DNA from: Cellulomonas humilata
GTDB lineage: Bacteria; Actinomycetota; Actinomycetes; Actinomycetales; Cellulomonadaceae
NCBI RefSeq assembly: GCF_030814415.1
Contig: NZ_JAUSVB010000002.1
Location: 806,001-870,000, forward strand
Reading direction: 5' to 3'
Length of the DNA stretch: 64,000 bases
This document shows positions 1-7,773 of this stretch, one piece after another. The translations under genes and the position numbers were made by a program. Numbering within the stretch: the first letter of the stretch is position 1; every line of letters starts with the position of its first letter. The notes under the pieces are model-generated. The model was not told where the DNA came from. It was given only the letters and a program-made list of their open reading frames with translations, and did not search any database.

Positions 1-1
1 C

Positions 2-184
2 ACGGGGTCGTGGGAGGTCGACGGGACCACGGTCGTGTTCGGTGACCTGGGAGCCACGATGATGGCCTGCGAGGACGTCGACACCTGGCTCTCGGGTGCC
101 GAGTCGGCGACCGTCGACGGCGACGAGATGACCATCCTGGGTGCAGGCGACAAGGAGATCGGGACGCTGGAGAAGTCTGAGTGA
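2..184 (+). CDS. META-domain protein, C-terminal fragment (5' end outside window)
   Basis: The reading frame is open from the window edge and ends with EKSE and TGA. The visible 60 residues contain VFGDLGATMMACEDVDTW and end in EIGTLEKSE. This matches the C-terminal half of META (HslJ-like) domains and aligns closely with the next gene (ATTRMACQSVDTW and EIGTLQPNS), so the two are tandem paralogues. The stop overlaps the GTG of the next gene (GTGA), implying translational coupling. Function is unknown beyond the META fold, which is common in envelope lipoproteins. Whether this copy has a lipoprotein signal cannot be seen. Confidence 0.75.
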   Translation, partial: TGSWEVDGTTVVFGDLGATMMACEDVDTWLSGAESATVDGDEMTILGAGDKEIGTLEKSE

Positions 185-567
185 ACCGCTCCCGGGTGAC
201 CGCCTCGATCGTCGTCCTGACGCTCGCAGGAGCGTTGCTGGGGGCGTGTGCCGACGGCACCACCGGGAGCGCCTCTGCCGAGGACGTCGCCGGGCTCTGG
301 GGTATGCAGGACACCGAGGGGATCGCCTCGCTCGAGCTCGCCGAGGACGGCACAGCCACCGGCACCGATGGGTGCAACCGGATGGTCGGGACCTGGAAGC
401 AGAACGACACCCAGGTGGCCTTCGGCGAGTGGGCGACGACGCGCATGGCCTGCCAGAGCGTCGACACCTGGCTGTCGCTGTCGGTGAAGGCGACGCTCGA
501 GGGCGAGAACCTCGTCTTCGTCGACGAGAACGGCATCGAGATCGGCACGCTGCAGCCGAACTCCTGA
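181..567 (+). CDS. META-domain lipoprotein
   Basis: 128 aa from a GTG start that overlaps the upstream stop. The N-terminus is a lipoprotein signal: Arg at 3 and 5, hydrophobic residues 8-20, and lipobox LGAC with Cys23 as the lipidation site. A META-type domain follows, with LWGMQ, the DGCNRMVG motif near 61-68 and TTRMAC near 84-89. META domains occur in HslJ and in secreted stress or protease-inhibitor-like proteins; the ligand here is unknown. It is the second copy of a tandem pair and is followed by a strong hairpin terminator shared with the convergent sodA. Confidence 0.85.
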   Translation: MNRSRVTASIVVLTLAGALLGACADGTTGSASAEDVAGLWGMQDTEGIASLELAEDGTATGTDGCNRMVGTWKQNDTQVAFGEWATTRMACQSVDTWLSLSVKATLEGENLVFVDENGIEIGTLQPNS

Positions 568-579
568 GCGCCTACAGAG

Positions 580-622
580 CGCCTGAGGGCCGCCTCCCGC
601 ACGGGGAGGCGGCCCTCAGGCG
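580..622. terminator. Bidirectional hairpin terminator
   Basis: Perfect 19-bp inverted repeat (580-598 with 604-622) around a 5-nt loop, placed between the META lipoprotein and the convergent sodA. There is no U-tract, which is usual in high-GC actinobacteria. Its position suggests it ends both transcripts. Confidence 0.8.
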
Positions 623-636
623 TCAGTGTCGGTGCA

Positions 637-1263
637 TCAGACGGGGACGATGAGTCCCGCGGTCTGCGTCCGGGCACGGTCGAAGCGTGCGGCGGCGTCA
701 GCCCAGCTCACGATGTTCCACCACGCCTTGACGTAGTCCGCCTTGACGTTGACGTAGTCGAGGTAGAAGGCGTGCTCCCACATGTCGAGGACCACGACGG
801 GAACCAGGCCGAGCGCGATGTTGCTCTGCTGGTCGTACAGCTGCACGATGACGAGCTTCTGGCCGACGGAGTCCCACGCGAGGATCGACCAGCCGGAGCC
901 CTGGATGCCGAGCGCGTTGGCGGCGAAGTGCTTCTGGAACGCCTCGAACGAGCCGAAGAACTCGTCGATCGCGGCACCCAGCTCACCGTTCGGCTTGTCG
1001 CCGCCGTCGGGGGAGAGGTTCTGCCAGAACACGGAGTGGTTGACGTGACCGCCGAGGTTGAACGCGAGGTTCTTCTCGTGCAGGTTCACGGCGGCGAAGT
1101 CGTCGGCCGCACGGGCCGCCGCGAGCTTCTCGAGCGCAGTGTTCGCGCCCGTCACGTACGCGGCGTGGTGCTTGTCATGGTGCAGCTCCATGATCCGGCC
1201 CGAGATGTGCGGCTCGAGTGCCGCGTAGTCGTAGGGCAGATCCGGAAGCGAGTAGTCAGCCAT
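637..1263 (-). CDS. sodA: Superoxide dismutase (Fe/Mn family)
   Basis: 208 aa, the usual family length. It dismutates superoxide to peroxide and oxygen. Metal ligands are visible: His in MELHHDKHH (about 28), His in [10 protein letters not shown], and Asp plus His in the signature [12 protein letters not shown] started it at [13 protein letters not shown], 20 codons inside the open frame, because GGAGAGG lies just upstream and the family begins here. There is no signal peptide, so it is cytosolic. It lies directly after the qcrB terminator and is probably transcribed on its own. Fe versus Mn use cannot be decided by eye. Confidence 0.95.
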   Translation of the reverse strand: MADYSLPDLPYDYAALEPHISGRIMELHHDKHHAAYVTGANTALEKLAAARAADDFAAVNLHEKNLAFNLGGHVNHSVFWQNLSPDGGDKPNGELGAAIDEFFGSFEAFQKHFAANALGIQGSGWSILAWDSVGQKLVIVQLYDQQSNIALGLVPVVVLDMWEHAFYLDYVNVKADYVKAWWNIVSWADAAARFDRARTQTAGLIVPV

Positions 1264-1329
1264 GCGTGAGTACACCTCTCCTGCGTCGGTCTGGGACCAC
1301 GTGCCGCGGTCCGCTCTGTACAAAGGAAC

Positions 1330-1358
1330 GGGCGGCTCGCCGTTACGGCGAGCCGCCC
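1330..1358 (-). terminator. Terminator of the ctaE-qcrCAB operon
   Basis: Perfect 13-bp stem (1330-1342 with 1346-1358) and a TTA loop, 28 bp beyond the qcrB stop and before the sodA start, both on the minus strand. It separates the respiratory operon from sodA. Confidence 0.75.
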
Positions 1359-1385
1359 GACTCCACGGTCAACTCTTGCTCAGGA

Positions 1386-3122
1386 TCAGCGATTCCGCCC
1401 GTCGAGGGCCGTCTCATCCTGCGGATCCACCAGGTGCTGCCCGCCGCCTACGGCACCGGTCAGCTCGGCCGGAGCGTGCTCACCCGTGGGCTCGATCGCG
1501 TCGTGCTGGCCGTGCGAGTGCGACGCCGCCAGCTCGGCGGGCGTGACGGGCTCGATGCGGTCCTCGTAGAACGTCTGCGAGAGGCGCTGACGCATCCGGT
1601 CCAGCCCGTAGCCCTTGCGACGGACCCCGCGCGAGTCCTCCGCCGGCTCGATCTCCAGCGGGCGGATCGCGTCGTGCTGCACCCGCAGCCAGCGCTCGTG
1701 GGCGTCCAGCGGCTTGTGCACCTCGATGTACTCACCGTTGGCGAACCGCACGATGCGGCCCGTCTCGTGGCCGTGCAGGACCAGCTCGCGGTCCTTGCGC
1801 TGCAGACCGAGGCAGATGCGCTTGGTCACCCAGAAGGCGAACCACGGGCCGAGGAAGATCAGGACGCGGAACGCCCACGTGATGTCGTTGAGCGACATGT
1901 GGAAGTGCGTCGCGATCAGGTCGTTGGAGCCCGCGAGCACCAGGATGAAGAACGCGGTGAGGAGCGAGACACCGAAGGCGGTCCGGAACGGGCGGTTGCG
2001 GGGACGGTCGAGGACGTGGTGCTCACGCTTGTCGCCCGTCGCGAACGCCTCGACGAACGGGTACGCCGCGAGCAGCGTGAACAGGATGCCCGGCACCACC
2101 ATCGCCGGGATGATCACGTTGAGCGACAGCGTGTAGTGCCCGATGACGACCTCGGTGAACCCTGGCATGAGGCGCAGGGATCCCTCGAGGAAGAGCATGT
2201 ACCAGTCCGGTTGAGCGCCCGCCGAGATCGGTGACGGGTCGTACGGGCCGTAGTTCCAGACCGGGTTGATCGACATCGTCGCCGCCATGAGCGCGATGAC
2301 GCCGAAGACGGTGAAGAAGTAGCCGCCCGCCTTCGCCACGTAGATCGGGAACAGCGGGTAGCCGACGACGTTCTTGTCCGACCGGCCCGAGCCTGGGTAC
2401 TGCGTGTGCTTGTGCAGGACGACGAAGAACAGGTGCAGCCCGATGAGCGCCAGGATGATGCCCGGCACCAGGAGGATGTGCACCGTGAACAGGCGGGGGA
2501 TGAGGTCCTGCCCCGGGAACTCTCCACCGAAGATGTAGAACGACATGTAGCTGCCGATGATCGGGATGGCGCGCACGACACCGTCGGTGATGCGCAGACC
2601 GTTGCCCGACAGGACGTCGTCCGGGAGCGAGTAGCCCGAGAAGCCGGCGGCGAGGCCGAGGATGAGCAGCAGGAAGCCGACTACCCAGTTGACCTCGCGC
2701 GGCTTGCGGAACGCACCCGTGAAGAACACGCGCATCATGTGCGTGACGATCGCGGCCATGAAGATCAGGGCGGCCCAGTGATGGATCTGCCGCATGAGCA
2801 GACCACCGCGCACCTCGAACGACAGGCGGAGCGTCGAGGCGAACGCCTCGGACATCTCGACGCCGTTCATCGCGGCCCACGGGCCCTCGTAGTGGACCTC
2901 GGTCATGCTCGGCACGAAGAACAGCGTGAGGAACACGCCCGAGATCAGGATCGTGATGAAGCTGAAGAGGGCGATCTCACCGAGCAGGAACGACCAGTGG
3001 TCGGGGAAGATCTTGCGGGCGAACGTCTTGACGAACGTCCCGATTCCGGTGCGCTGGTCGAGGTAGTCCGCGGTTCCCGCGGCGACCTTCTCGACAGGGG
3101 TGGGGGTGGCTGTGGTCGTCAT
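1386..3122 (-). CDS. qcrB: Cytochrome bc1 complex cytochrome b subunit
   Basis: 578 aa from MTTTATPTPVEK. This is the membrane core of the actinobacterial bcc complex, which oxidises menaquinol and passes electrons to QcrA and QcrC. There are about eight or nine hydrophobic helices, the quinol-site motif PDWY (canonical PEWY) in QPDWYMLFLEG, and paired haem-ligand His in the helices around HHWAALIFMAAIVTHMM. A long hydrophilic C-terminal tail of about 150 residues is typical of actinobacterial QcrB. Its ATG overlaps the qcrA TGA (ATGA). In known actinobacteria this complex forms a supercomplex with aa3 oxidase, in keeping with ctaE in the same operon. Confidence 0.96.
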   Translation of the reverse strand: MTTTATPTPVEKVAAGTADYLDQRTGIGTFVKTFARKIFPDHWSFLLGEIALFSFITILISGVFLTLFFVPSMTEVHYEGPWAAMNGVEMSEAFASTLRLSFEVRGGLLMRQIHHWAALIFMAAIVTHMMRVFFTGAFRKPREVNWVVGFLLLILGLAAGFSGYSLPDDVLSGNGLRITDGVVRAIPIIGSYMSFYIFGGEFPGQDLIPRLFTVHILLVPGIILALIGLHLFFVVLHKHTQYPGSGRSDKNVVGYPLFPIYVAKAGGYFFTVFGVIALMAATMSINPVWNYGPYDPSPISAGAQPDWYMLFLEGSLRLMPGFTEVVIGHYTLSLNVIIPAMVVPGILFTLLAAYPFVEAFATGDKREHHVLDRPRNRPFRTAFGVSLLTAFFILVLAGSNDLIATHFHMSLNDITWAFRVLIFLGPWFAFWVTKRICLGLQRKDRELVLHGHETGRIVRFANGEYIEVHKPLDAHERWLRVQHDAIRPLEIEPAEDSRGVRRKGYGLDRMRQRLSQTFYEDRIEPVTPAELAASHSHGQHDAIEPTGEHAPAELTGAVGGGQHLVDPQDETALDGRNR

Positions 3123-4159
3123 CTGGCCAGACGCTCCCAATAGCTCGGGCCGACGGGCTCCGTGAAGTCGCTCTGAGCGATCAGGTAGCCCTCGTCATCG
3201 ACGGTGATCGGCAGCTGCGGCAGGGGCCGCTTCGCCGGTCCGAACACGACCTTCGCTCCGTCCGCCACGTCGAACGTCGACTGGTGGCACGGGCACAGGA
3301 GGTGGTGGGTCTGCTGCTCGTACAGCGCGACCGGACAACCCACATGGGTGCAGATCTTGGAGTAGGCGACGATCCCGTCGTAGGACCACCCCTTGCGGTC
3401 CTCCGCCTCGGTGAGGTCGGCCGGGTCGAGGCGGACCAGCAGGACGACGGCCTTGGCCTTCTCGTCGAGGGGGTGCTCCGCCTCGTGGAGGTCCTCAGGG
3501 ATCACGTGGAACACCGAGCCGATGGTCACGTCGGCGGCCTTGATCGGCCGGCCCGACGGGTCCGTCGCGAGCTTGGTGCCCTTCTTCCACATCGTGTGCC
3601 GGAACTTCGAGACGTTCCAGTCACCGCCCGTGTTCCCGATGAACGGGACGAGAAGTGCGACCGGGAACAGCGCGAGGGCCGAGATCATCGCGCCCTGGAG
3701 CACGCCGCGACGGCCGATGGCCGAGTCCGCTGCGCCTTCCTTCAGGACGGTGACCGCGGCCTCGCGGTTCTCGTCCGAGCTGCGCTGGAGGTGCCTGTCC
3801 TCGGACTTCTCGTGGTCGTTCATGAGCGCCTTCGCCCAGTGGACGGCGGCGAAGCCGATGCCGAGGAGACTCAGTGCGAGGCCGAGGCCGAGCGCGAGGT
3901 TCGACCGGAGCATCGACTCGGGGGTCTCACCGGGCGGGACGGCGAAGTACGCGACGAGGAAGCCGATCGACGCGAGCACCGAGACGGCGAACAGGGCGAC
4001 GACCTGTCGTTCGGCCCGCTTGTTGGCCTTCGGGTCGTTGTCACCCATGCGGTCGTGGTGCTCCGGGTGACCCGGGTCCTCGAACCTGTCGGGCAGAGCG
4101 CCCGCCTCGTGCGTGACGATCTCGTTGCTGGCCTCGTGGCCCGTGTCGTGGTTGGTCAC
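3119..4159 (-). CDS. qcrA: Rieske iron-sulfur subunit of the bcc complex
   Basis: 346 aa from a GTG start (residues VTNHDTG) that overlaps the qcrC stop. The C-terminal Rieske domain carries both cluster boxes, CTHVGCP and CPCHQS, giving the two Cys and two His ligands of the 2Fe-2S centre. Three hydrophobic segments precede it (starting VVALFAVSVLASIGF, LALGLGLALSLLG and GVLQGAMISALALF), the three-helix anchor typical of actinobacterial QcrA. The first 50 residues are rich in His, Asp and Glu. It moves electrons from menaquinol to the QcrC haems. Confidence 0.96.
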   Translation of the reverse strand: MTNHDTGHEASNEIVTHEAGALPDRFEDPGHPEHHDRMGDNDPKANKRAERQVVALFAVSVLASIGFLVAYFAVPPGETPESMLRSNLALGLGLALSLLGIGFAAVHWAKALMNDHEKSEDRHLQRSSDENREAAVTVLKEGAADSAIGRRGVLQGAMISALALFPVALLVPFIGNTGGDWNVSKFRHTMWKKGTKLATDPSGRPIKAADVTIGSVFHVIPEDLHEAEHPLDEKAKAVVLLVRLDPADLTEAEDRKGWSYDGIVAYSKICTHVGCPVALYEQQTHHLLCPCHQSTFDVADGAKVVFGPAKRPLPQLPITVDDEGYLIAQSDFTEPVGPSYWERLAR

Positions 4160-4941
4160 GAGGACTTCGCTCCGATCCAGACGGCTGCGCCGATGAGCAG
4201 GCCCATGCCGACGACCCAGGCCCACAGGCCCTCGCTCACCGGGCCGAGGGCACCGAGGTCGAGACCGCCGGGCGAGGTGCCGCCCTGCTGGTCGATGAAC
4301 GCGATGATGTCGCGCTTCTCCTCGGGGGTGATGTTCGCGTCGTTGAACACGGGCATCGACTGCGGGCCGGTCAGCATGGCCTCGTACAGGTGGGTGGGTG
4401 TGGTCTCCCACAGGTTGGGCGCGAACTTGCCCTGGGACAGCGCACCGCCCGCGCCGACGGCGTTGTGGCACATCGCGCAGTTGGTGCGGAAGATCAGCAT
4501 CCCGTTGGACACGCTGCCGAGCGCGGGGTCGACCTGCTCCGCCGTGGGGATGGCGGGTCCGGCGCCCAGCGACGCGACGAACGCGGCCAGCTGGTTGATC
4601 TGGTCCTGGTCGAACTGGACCGGCTTGACCTGCGCCTGCGGTCCGCTCATCTGCATGGGCATGCGACCGGTGCCGACCTGGAAGTCGACGGCAGCAGCGC
4701 CCACCCCGATGAGGGACGGTCCGCTCGCCGTGCCGGACGCGGCCGGTCCGTGGCAGGAGGCGCAGTTGGCCTGGAACAGCTTCTCGCCGGTCGCGATGTC
4801 GTCTGTGCTCGCCTGCACAGGCGTCGCGTCGGCCGACGTCGGTGCCAGCACCGCGTACAGGCCACCGGTGAGCAGCAGCGCCAGCAGGAGCAGCACGATC
4901 GGCGCGCGCCGATCCTGCCTGCGGGCTGCGAGTGCCTTCAC
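4156..4941 (-). CDS. qcrC: Dihaem cytochrome c subunit of the bcc complex
   Basis: 261 aa from the GTG at 4941 (MKALAARR after initiation); an in-frame GTG at 4962 would add seven residues. A basic N-terminus and one hydrophobic signal or anchor helix lead to two cytochrome c domains, each with a CxxCH site: CASCHG and CAMCHN. A second hydrophobic helix near the C-terminus (WAWVVGMGLLIGAAVWIG) anchors the protein. The two-haem form, replacing soluble cytochrome c, is characteristic of actinobacteria and passes electrons straight to cytochrome oxidase. It overlaps qcrA by four bases. Confidence 0.94.
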   Translation of the reverse strand: MKALAARRQDRRAPIVLLLLALLLTGGLYAVLAPTSADATPVQASTDDIATGEKLFQANCASCHGPAASGTASGPSLIGVGAAAVDFQVGTGRMPMQMSGPQAQVKPVQFDQDQINQLAAFVASLGAGPAIPTAEQVDPALGSVSNGMLIFRTNCAMCHNAVGAGGALSQGKFAPNLWETTPTHLYEAMLTGPQSMPVFNDANITPEEKRDIIAFIDQQGGTSPGGLDLGALGPVSEGLWAWVVGMGLLIGAAVWIGAKSS

Positions 4942-5010
4942 GGATCGATCCTCGTCTCGCACATGGGGGATAGGGGACTACGAGGCGATGGGCGGGGGCG
5001 CCCGCCGCCT

Positions 5011-5658
5011 CTACTTCAGGAGGTAGATGACGGCGAAGAGCGCGATCCACACGACGTCGACGAAGTGCCAGTAGTACGACGTGACGATCGCGGTGGTGGC
5101 CTCGTGGTGACCGAACCGCTTGGCGGTGAACGAACGGCCGAGCAGGAACAGGAAGGCGAGCAGACCGCCGACGACGTGCAGACCGTGGAACCCGGTCGTC
5201 AGGTAGAAGACAGAGCCGTACGGGCTCGACGCGATGGTCAGGCCCTCGTGGACCAGCTCGGCGTACTCGTAGATCTGGCCGCCGATGAAGAACGCGCCCA
5301 TGACGTAGGTGAGGGCCATCCACTCGTTCATGCCCCAGCGGTTCACCTGGATCAGGGATCCGGTGCGCACGGGCTGGAAGCGCTCTGCAGCCCACACGCC
5401 CATCTGGCACGTCACCGAGGACAGCACCAGCACCGTGGTGTTGATCGCGGCGAAGGTGATGTTGAGCTTGGGGGTGTTCTCCGCCCAGGCCTCCGGATCC
5501 GCTCCACGCAGCGTGAAGTACATGGCGAAGAGGCCGGCGAAGAACATGAGCTCGCTGGCCAGCCAGACGATCGTCCCTACCGACACGGGGTTCGGTCGGT
5601 TGACGCTCACGTGGGGGCTGGTGCGCGGGGCAGCCGTTGCGGTCGACACGATCGCCAT
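5011..5658 (-). CDS. ctaE: Cytochrome c oxidase subunit III
   Basis: 215 aa. The open frame extends further upstream, but family length and the sequence [22 protein letters not shown] support this ATG. Five hydrophobic helices are visible, with the subunit III residues [16 protein letters not shown] near the first and an HxxHVxxG-type segment ([14 protein letters not shown]) later. It belongs to the aa3 terminal oxidase and stabilises proton pumping. It is first in the minus-strand ctaE-qcrC-qcrA-qcrB operon, the same order as in Mycobacterium. Only about 70 bp separate it from qcrC. Confidence 0.94.
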   Translation of the reverse strand: MAIVSTATAAPRTSPHVSVNRPNPVSVGTIVWLASELMFFAGLFAMYFTLRGADPEAWAENTPKLNITFAAINTTVLVLSSVTCQMGVWAAERFQPVRTGSLIQVNRWGMNEWMALTYVMGAFFIGGQIYEYAELVHEGLTIASSPYGSVFYLTTGFHGLHVVGGLLAFLFLLGRSFTAKRFGHHEATTAIVTSYYWHFVDVVWIALFAVIYLLK

Positions 5659-5957
5659 TATGGCTGATGACGCACCCCCATGGGACGTCGGAACCTCAGC
5701 GTGGCCACAGGTAAATGTCACACCGTCATGATCCGGAGCCTCGCGCGCGAGGACTGACCTGGAGATCACGCGGATCTGGAGCGCCCACGAGCGTGTCCGG
5801 ACGCGCGTGCGAATCGTCGTCAGGGTGGTCGTGCGCGGCGCGTCGCGAGGCCCGTGCTATGGGTTCCGGCGACCCGATGGCGGGCCTGCTCACCCCGGCG
5901 GGACGAGGCGTGCCAGAATCCCCACGGACGCACGTCGACGACGAGTGAGGACCTTCC
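5659..5957. other. Divergent intergenic region ctaE / receiver-like gene
   Basis: 299 bp with no supportable gene. It must hold the promoter of the respiratory operon on one side and of the receiver-trpD pair on the other. The segment around 5706-5725 is relatively A/T rich (contains GTAAATGTCACA). I could not define a -10/-35 pair or a complete operator by eye. Confidence 0.5.
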
Positions 5958-6389
5958 ATGAGCACGGCGCAGCCCGAGAACGCAGGAGCCGCCACCCCCG
6001 GCCCGCGGATCCTTCTGTACAGCGACGACGTCGAGGCGCGTGCGCAGGTACGGCTCGCGGTCGGTCGTCGGCTCCGGCGTGGTGCCCCCGACATCGAGTG
6101 GGTCGAGGTGGCCACCGCGGCCGCCGTCATCGTGCAGGCCGAGTCGGGCGGGCTGGACCTGGTGATCCTCGACGGCGAGGCCGACAAGGTCGGTGGCCTC
6201 GGGCTCGCCCGTCAGCTCAAGGACGAGATCTTCCGGTGCCCGCCGACCCTGGTCCTCACCGGGCGGCCGCAGGACGCCTGGCTCGCGTCCTGGTCGAACG
6301 CCGACGCCGTCGTCAGCCGCCCCCTCGACCCGGTCGAGCTGCACGGGGCCGTCGCGGCGATCGTCGAGTCGTCGGCCGTCACCCGATGA
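5958..6389 (+). CDS. Stand-alone receiver-like (CheY-fold) protein
   Basis: 143 aa with no output domain. Features of a response-regulator receiver: LLYSDDVEAR at the first strand, a phospho-acceptor-like Asp in LDLVILDGE, Thr in LVLTGRP, and SRPLDP where the conserved Lys-Pro would be (Lys replaced by Arg). The changed Lys suggests an atypical or pseudo-receiver. Its TGA overlaps the trpD ATG, so translation of the two is probably coupled. A role in controlling trpD or the divergent respiratory operon is only a guess from position. Confidence 0.8.
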   Translation: MSTAQPENAGAATPGPRILLYSDDVEARAQVRLAVGRRLRRGAPDIEWVEVATAAAVIVQAESGGLDLVILDGEADKVGGLGLARQLKDEIFRCPPTLVLTGRPQDAWLASWSNADAVVSRPLDPVELHGAVAAIVESSAVTR

Positions 6390-7453
6390 CGGACGCCCCC
6401 ACCACGACGACCTCGCCCACGTGGCCTGACCTGTTCGCCACGCTCGCAGCACGACAGGACCTCTCGACCGCCCAGACGTCGTGGGCGATGTCCGAGATCA
6501 TGAGCGGCGCCGCGTCGACGCCGAAGATCGCCGCGTTCCTCCTCGGCCTGAAGACCAAGGGCGAGTCCGTCGGCGAACTGACGGCGCTGGCCGACACGAT
6601 GCTCGCGCACGCCGTCCGCATCGAGGTTCCCGGGCGGACGCTCGACATCGTCGGCACCGGTGGGGACCGGTCGCACACGGTGAACATCTCGACGATGTCC
6701 GCCCTCGTCATCGCCGGCGCCGGCATCACGGTGGTGAAGCACGGCAACCGCGCCGCGTCGTCGTCGTCCGGCTCGGCGGACGTGCTCGAGGCGCTCGGCA
6801 TCCGGCTCGACCACCCGCCCGCCCGCATCGCGGAGCTCGCCACCGAGGTCGGCATCACCTTCTGCTTCGCGCAGGTGTTCCACCCGTCGTTCCGGCACAC
6901 CGCCGCAGCGCGCACGGAGCTCGGCATCGGCACCGCCTTCAACTTCCTCGGGCCGCTCACCAACCCCGCCCAGCCGCGGTCCGCCGCGATCGGTGTCGCC
7001 GAGGCTCGGATGGCACCGCTCCTGGCCGGGGTCCTCGCCGGACGCGGAGCCAGCGCGCTCGTGTTCCGCGGCGAGGACGGTCTCGACGAGATCGCACCCA
7101 CCGGTCCGACCCGCATCTGGGAGGTCCGGAACGGCGGCGTCACCGAGTCGGTGATCGACTGGGAGACCGACCTCGGGGTCGCGCGGATCACTCTGGAGTC
7201 GTTGCGCGGGGCGAAGGCGGACTACAACGCCGACGTCGCGCGACAGCTGCTCGACGGCCGGACCGGTCCCGTGCGCGAGACGGTCGTGCTCAACACGGCA
7301 GCCGCGCTCGTGGCGGACGGCACCCTGCCCGGCACCGCGGACGGCACGCTCGTCGAACGCCTGGCGGCCGGCAGCGAGCATGCGCGTGCGGCTCTGGACA
7401 GCGGTGCGGCCGCGGACGCGCTGGCGCGCTGGCGGGCTGCCAGCGGGCGCTGA
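6386..7453 (+). CDS. trpD: Anthranilate phosphoribosyltransferase
   Basis: 355 aa. It transfers phosphoribose from PRPP to anthranilate in tryptophan synthesis. The glycosyltransferase family 3 signature is clear: the PRPP loop GTGGDRSHTVNIST (about 90-103), KHGNRAASS and the later NFLGPLTNPA. It stands apart from other trp genes, as in many actinobacteria where trpD neighbours ctaE. It starts within the stop of the receiver-like gene (ATGA) and ends at a hairpin shared with the convergent Lrp-type gene. Confidence 0.97.
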   Translation: MTDAPTTTTSPTWPDLFATLAARQDLSTAQTSWAMSEIMSGAASTPKIAAFLLGLKTKGESVGELTALADTMLAHAVRIEVPGRTLDIVGTGGDRSHTVNISTMSALVIAGAGITVVKHGNRAASSSSGSADVLEALGIRLDHPPARIAELATEVGITFCFAQVFHPSFRHTAAARTELGIGTAFNFLGPLTNPAQPRSAAIGVAEARMAPLLAGVLAGRGASALVFRGEDGLDEIAPTGPTRIWEVRNGGVTESVIDWETDLGVARITLESLRGAKADYNADVARQLLDGRTGPVRETVVLNTAAALVADGTLPGTADGTLVERLAAGSEHARAALDSGAAADALARWRAASGR

Positions 7454-7458
7454 GGGTC

Positions 7459-7486
7459 GGACTGAGCCGGCGCTGCGGCTCAGTCC
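7459..7486. terminator. Bidirectional terminator between trpD and the Lrp-type gene
   Basis: Perfect 11-bp stem (7459-7469 with 7476-7486) and a 6-nt loop. The 3' arm runs into the last codons of the convergent minus-strand gene, so the hairpin can serve both transcripts. Confidence 0.75.
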
Positions 7487-7773
7487 TCCAGCCCGAGCGC
7501 GAACGCCTGTTCCAGGTCGTGCTGCGAGTACGTGCGGAACGCGATGTACGTCTGGGTGCGCAGGACGCCCTCGACCTTGCTCACCTTGTCCGCGATGACG
7601 TCCGCGAGGTCGTCGTGCTCGCGCACGCGGACCATGGCGATCAGGTCGACCTCTCCGGTCACGGAGTAGACCTCGCTGACGCCGGGCAGGTCGGCGATCG
7701 CGGCGGCGACCTCCGGGATCCTCGCGGCGTCCGAGTCGATGAGCACGATGGCGGTCAGCATGCTCGTCATCAT
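7480..7773 (-). CDS. Lrp/AsnC ligand-binding (RAM) domain protein without HTH
   Basis: 97 aa, only a RAM/AsnC ligand-binding fold: LTAIVLIDSD, IADLPGVSEVYSVTGEVDLIAMVRV and VEGVLRTQTYIAFRTY. The usual N-terminal helix-turn-helix is absent, so it cannot bind DNA like full Lrp. Such stand-alone domains may sense amino acids or pair with other regulators. The first ATG overlaps the stop of the upstream exonuclease gene; another ATG four codons in (MLTAIVL) is possible. I see no good Shine-Dalgarno, which fits translational coupling. Confidence 0.85.
   Translation of the reverse strand: MMTSMLTAIVLIDSDAARIPEVAAAIADLPGVSEVYSVTGEVDLIAMVRVREHDDLADVIADKVSKVEGVLRTQTYIAFRTYSQHDLEQAFALGLED

Noticed and set aside
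2406..3143. Long open frames opposite qcrB, the exonuclease gene (8079-9959) and parC
   Set aside because: They are antisense frames kept open by GC-rich third positions; their translations are Arg/Ala/Asp-rich without domain motifs, while the opposite strand codes for clear families.
4981..5010. Terminator between ctaE and qcrC
   Set aside because: The GC-rich stretch GGGCGGGGGCGCCCGCC can fold only weakly; the genes clearly form one operon, so a terminator there is unlikely.
5706..5725. Possible Crp/GlxR site before ctaE (GTAAATGTCACA)
   Set aside because: Only one half-site TCACA is present; the opposite TGTGA at the proper distance is missing, so I do not claim an operator.
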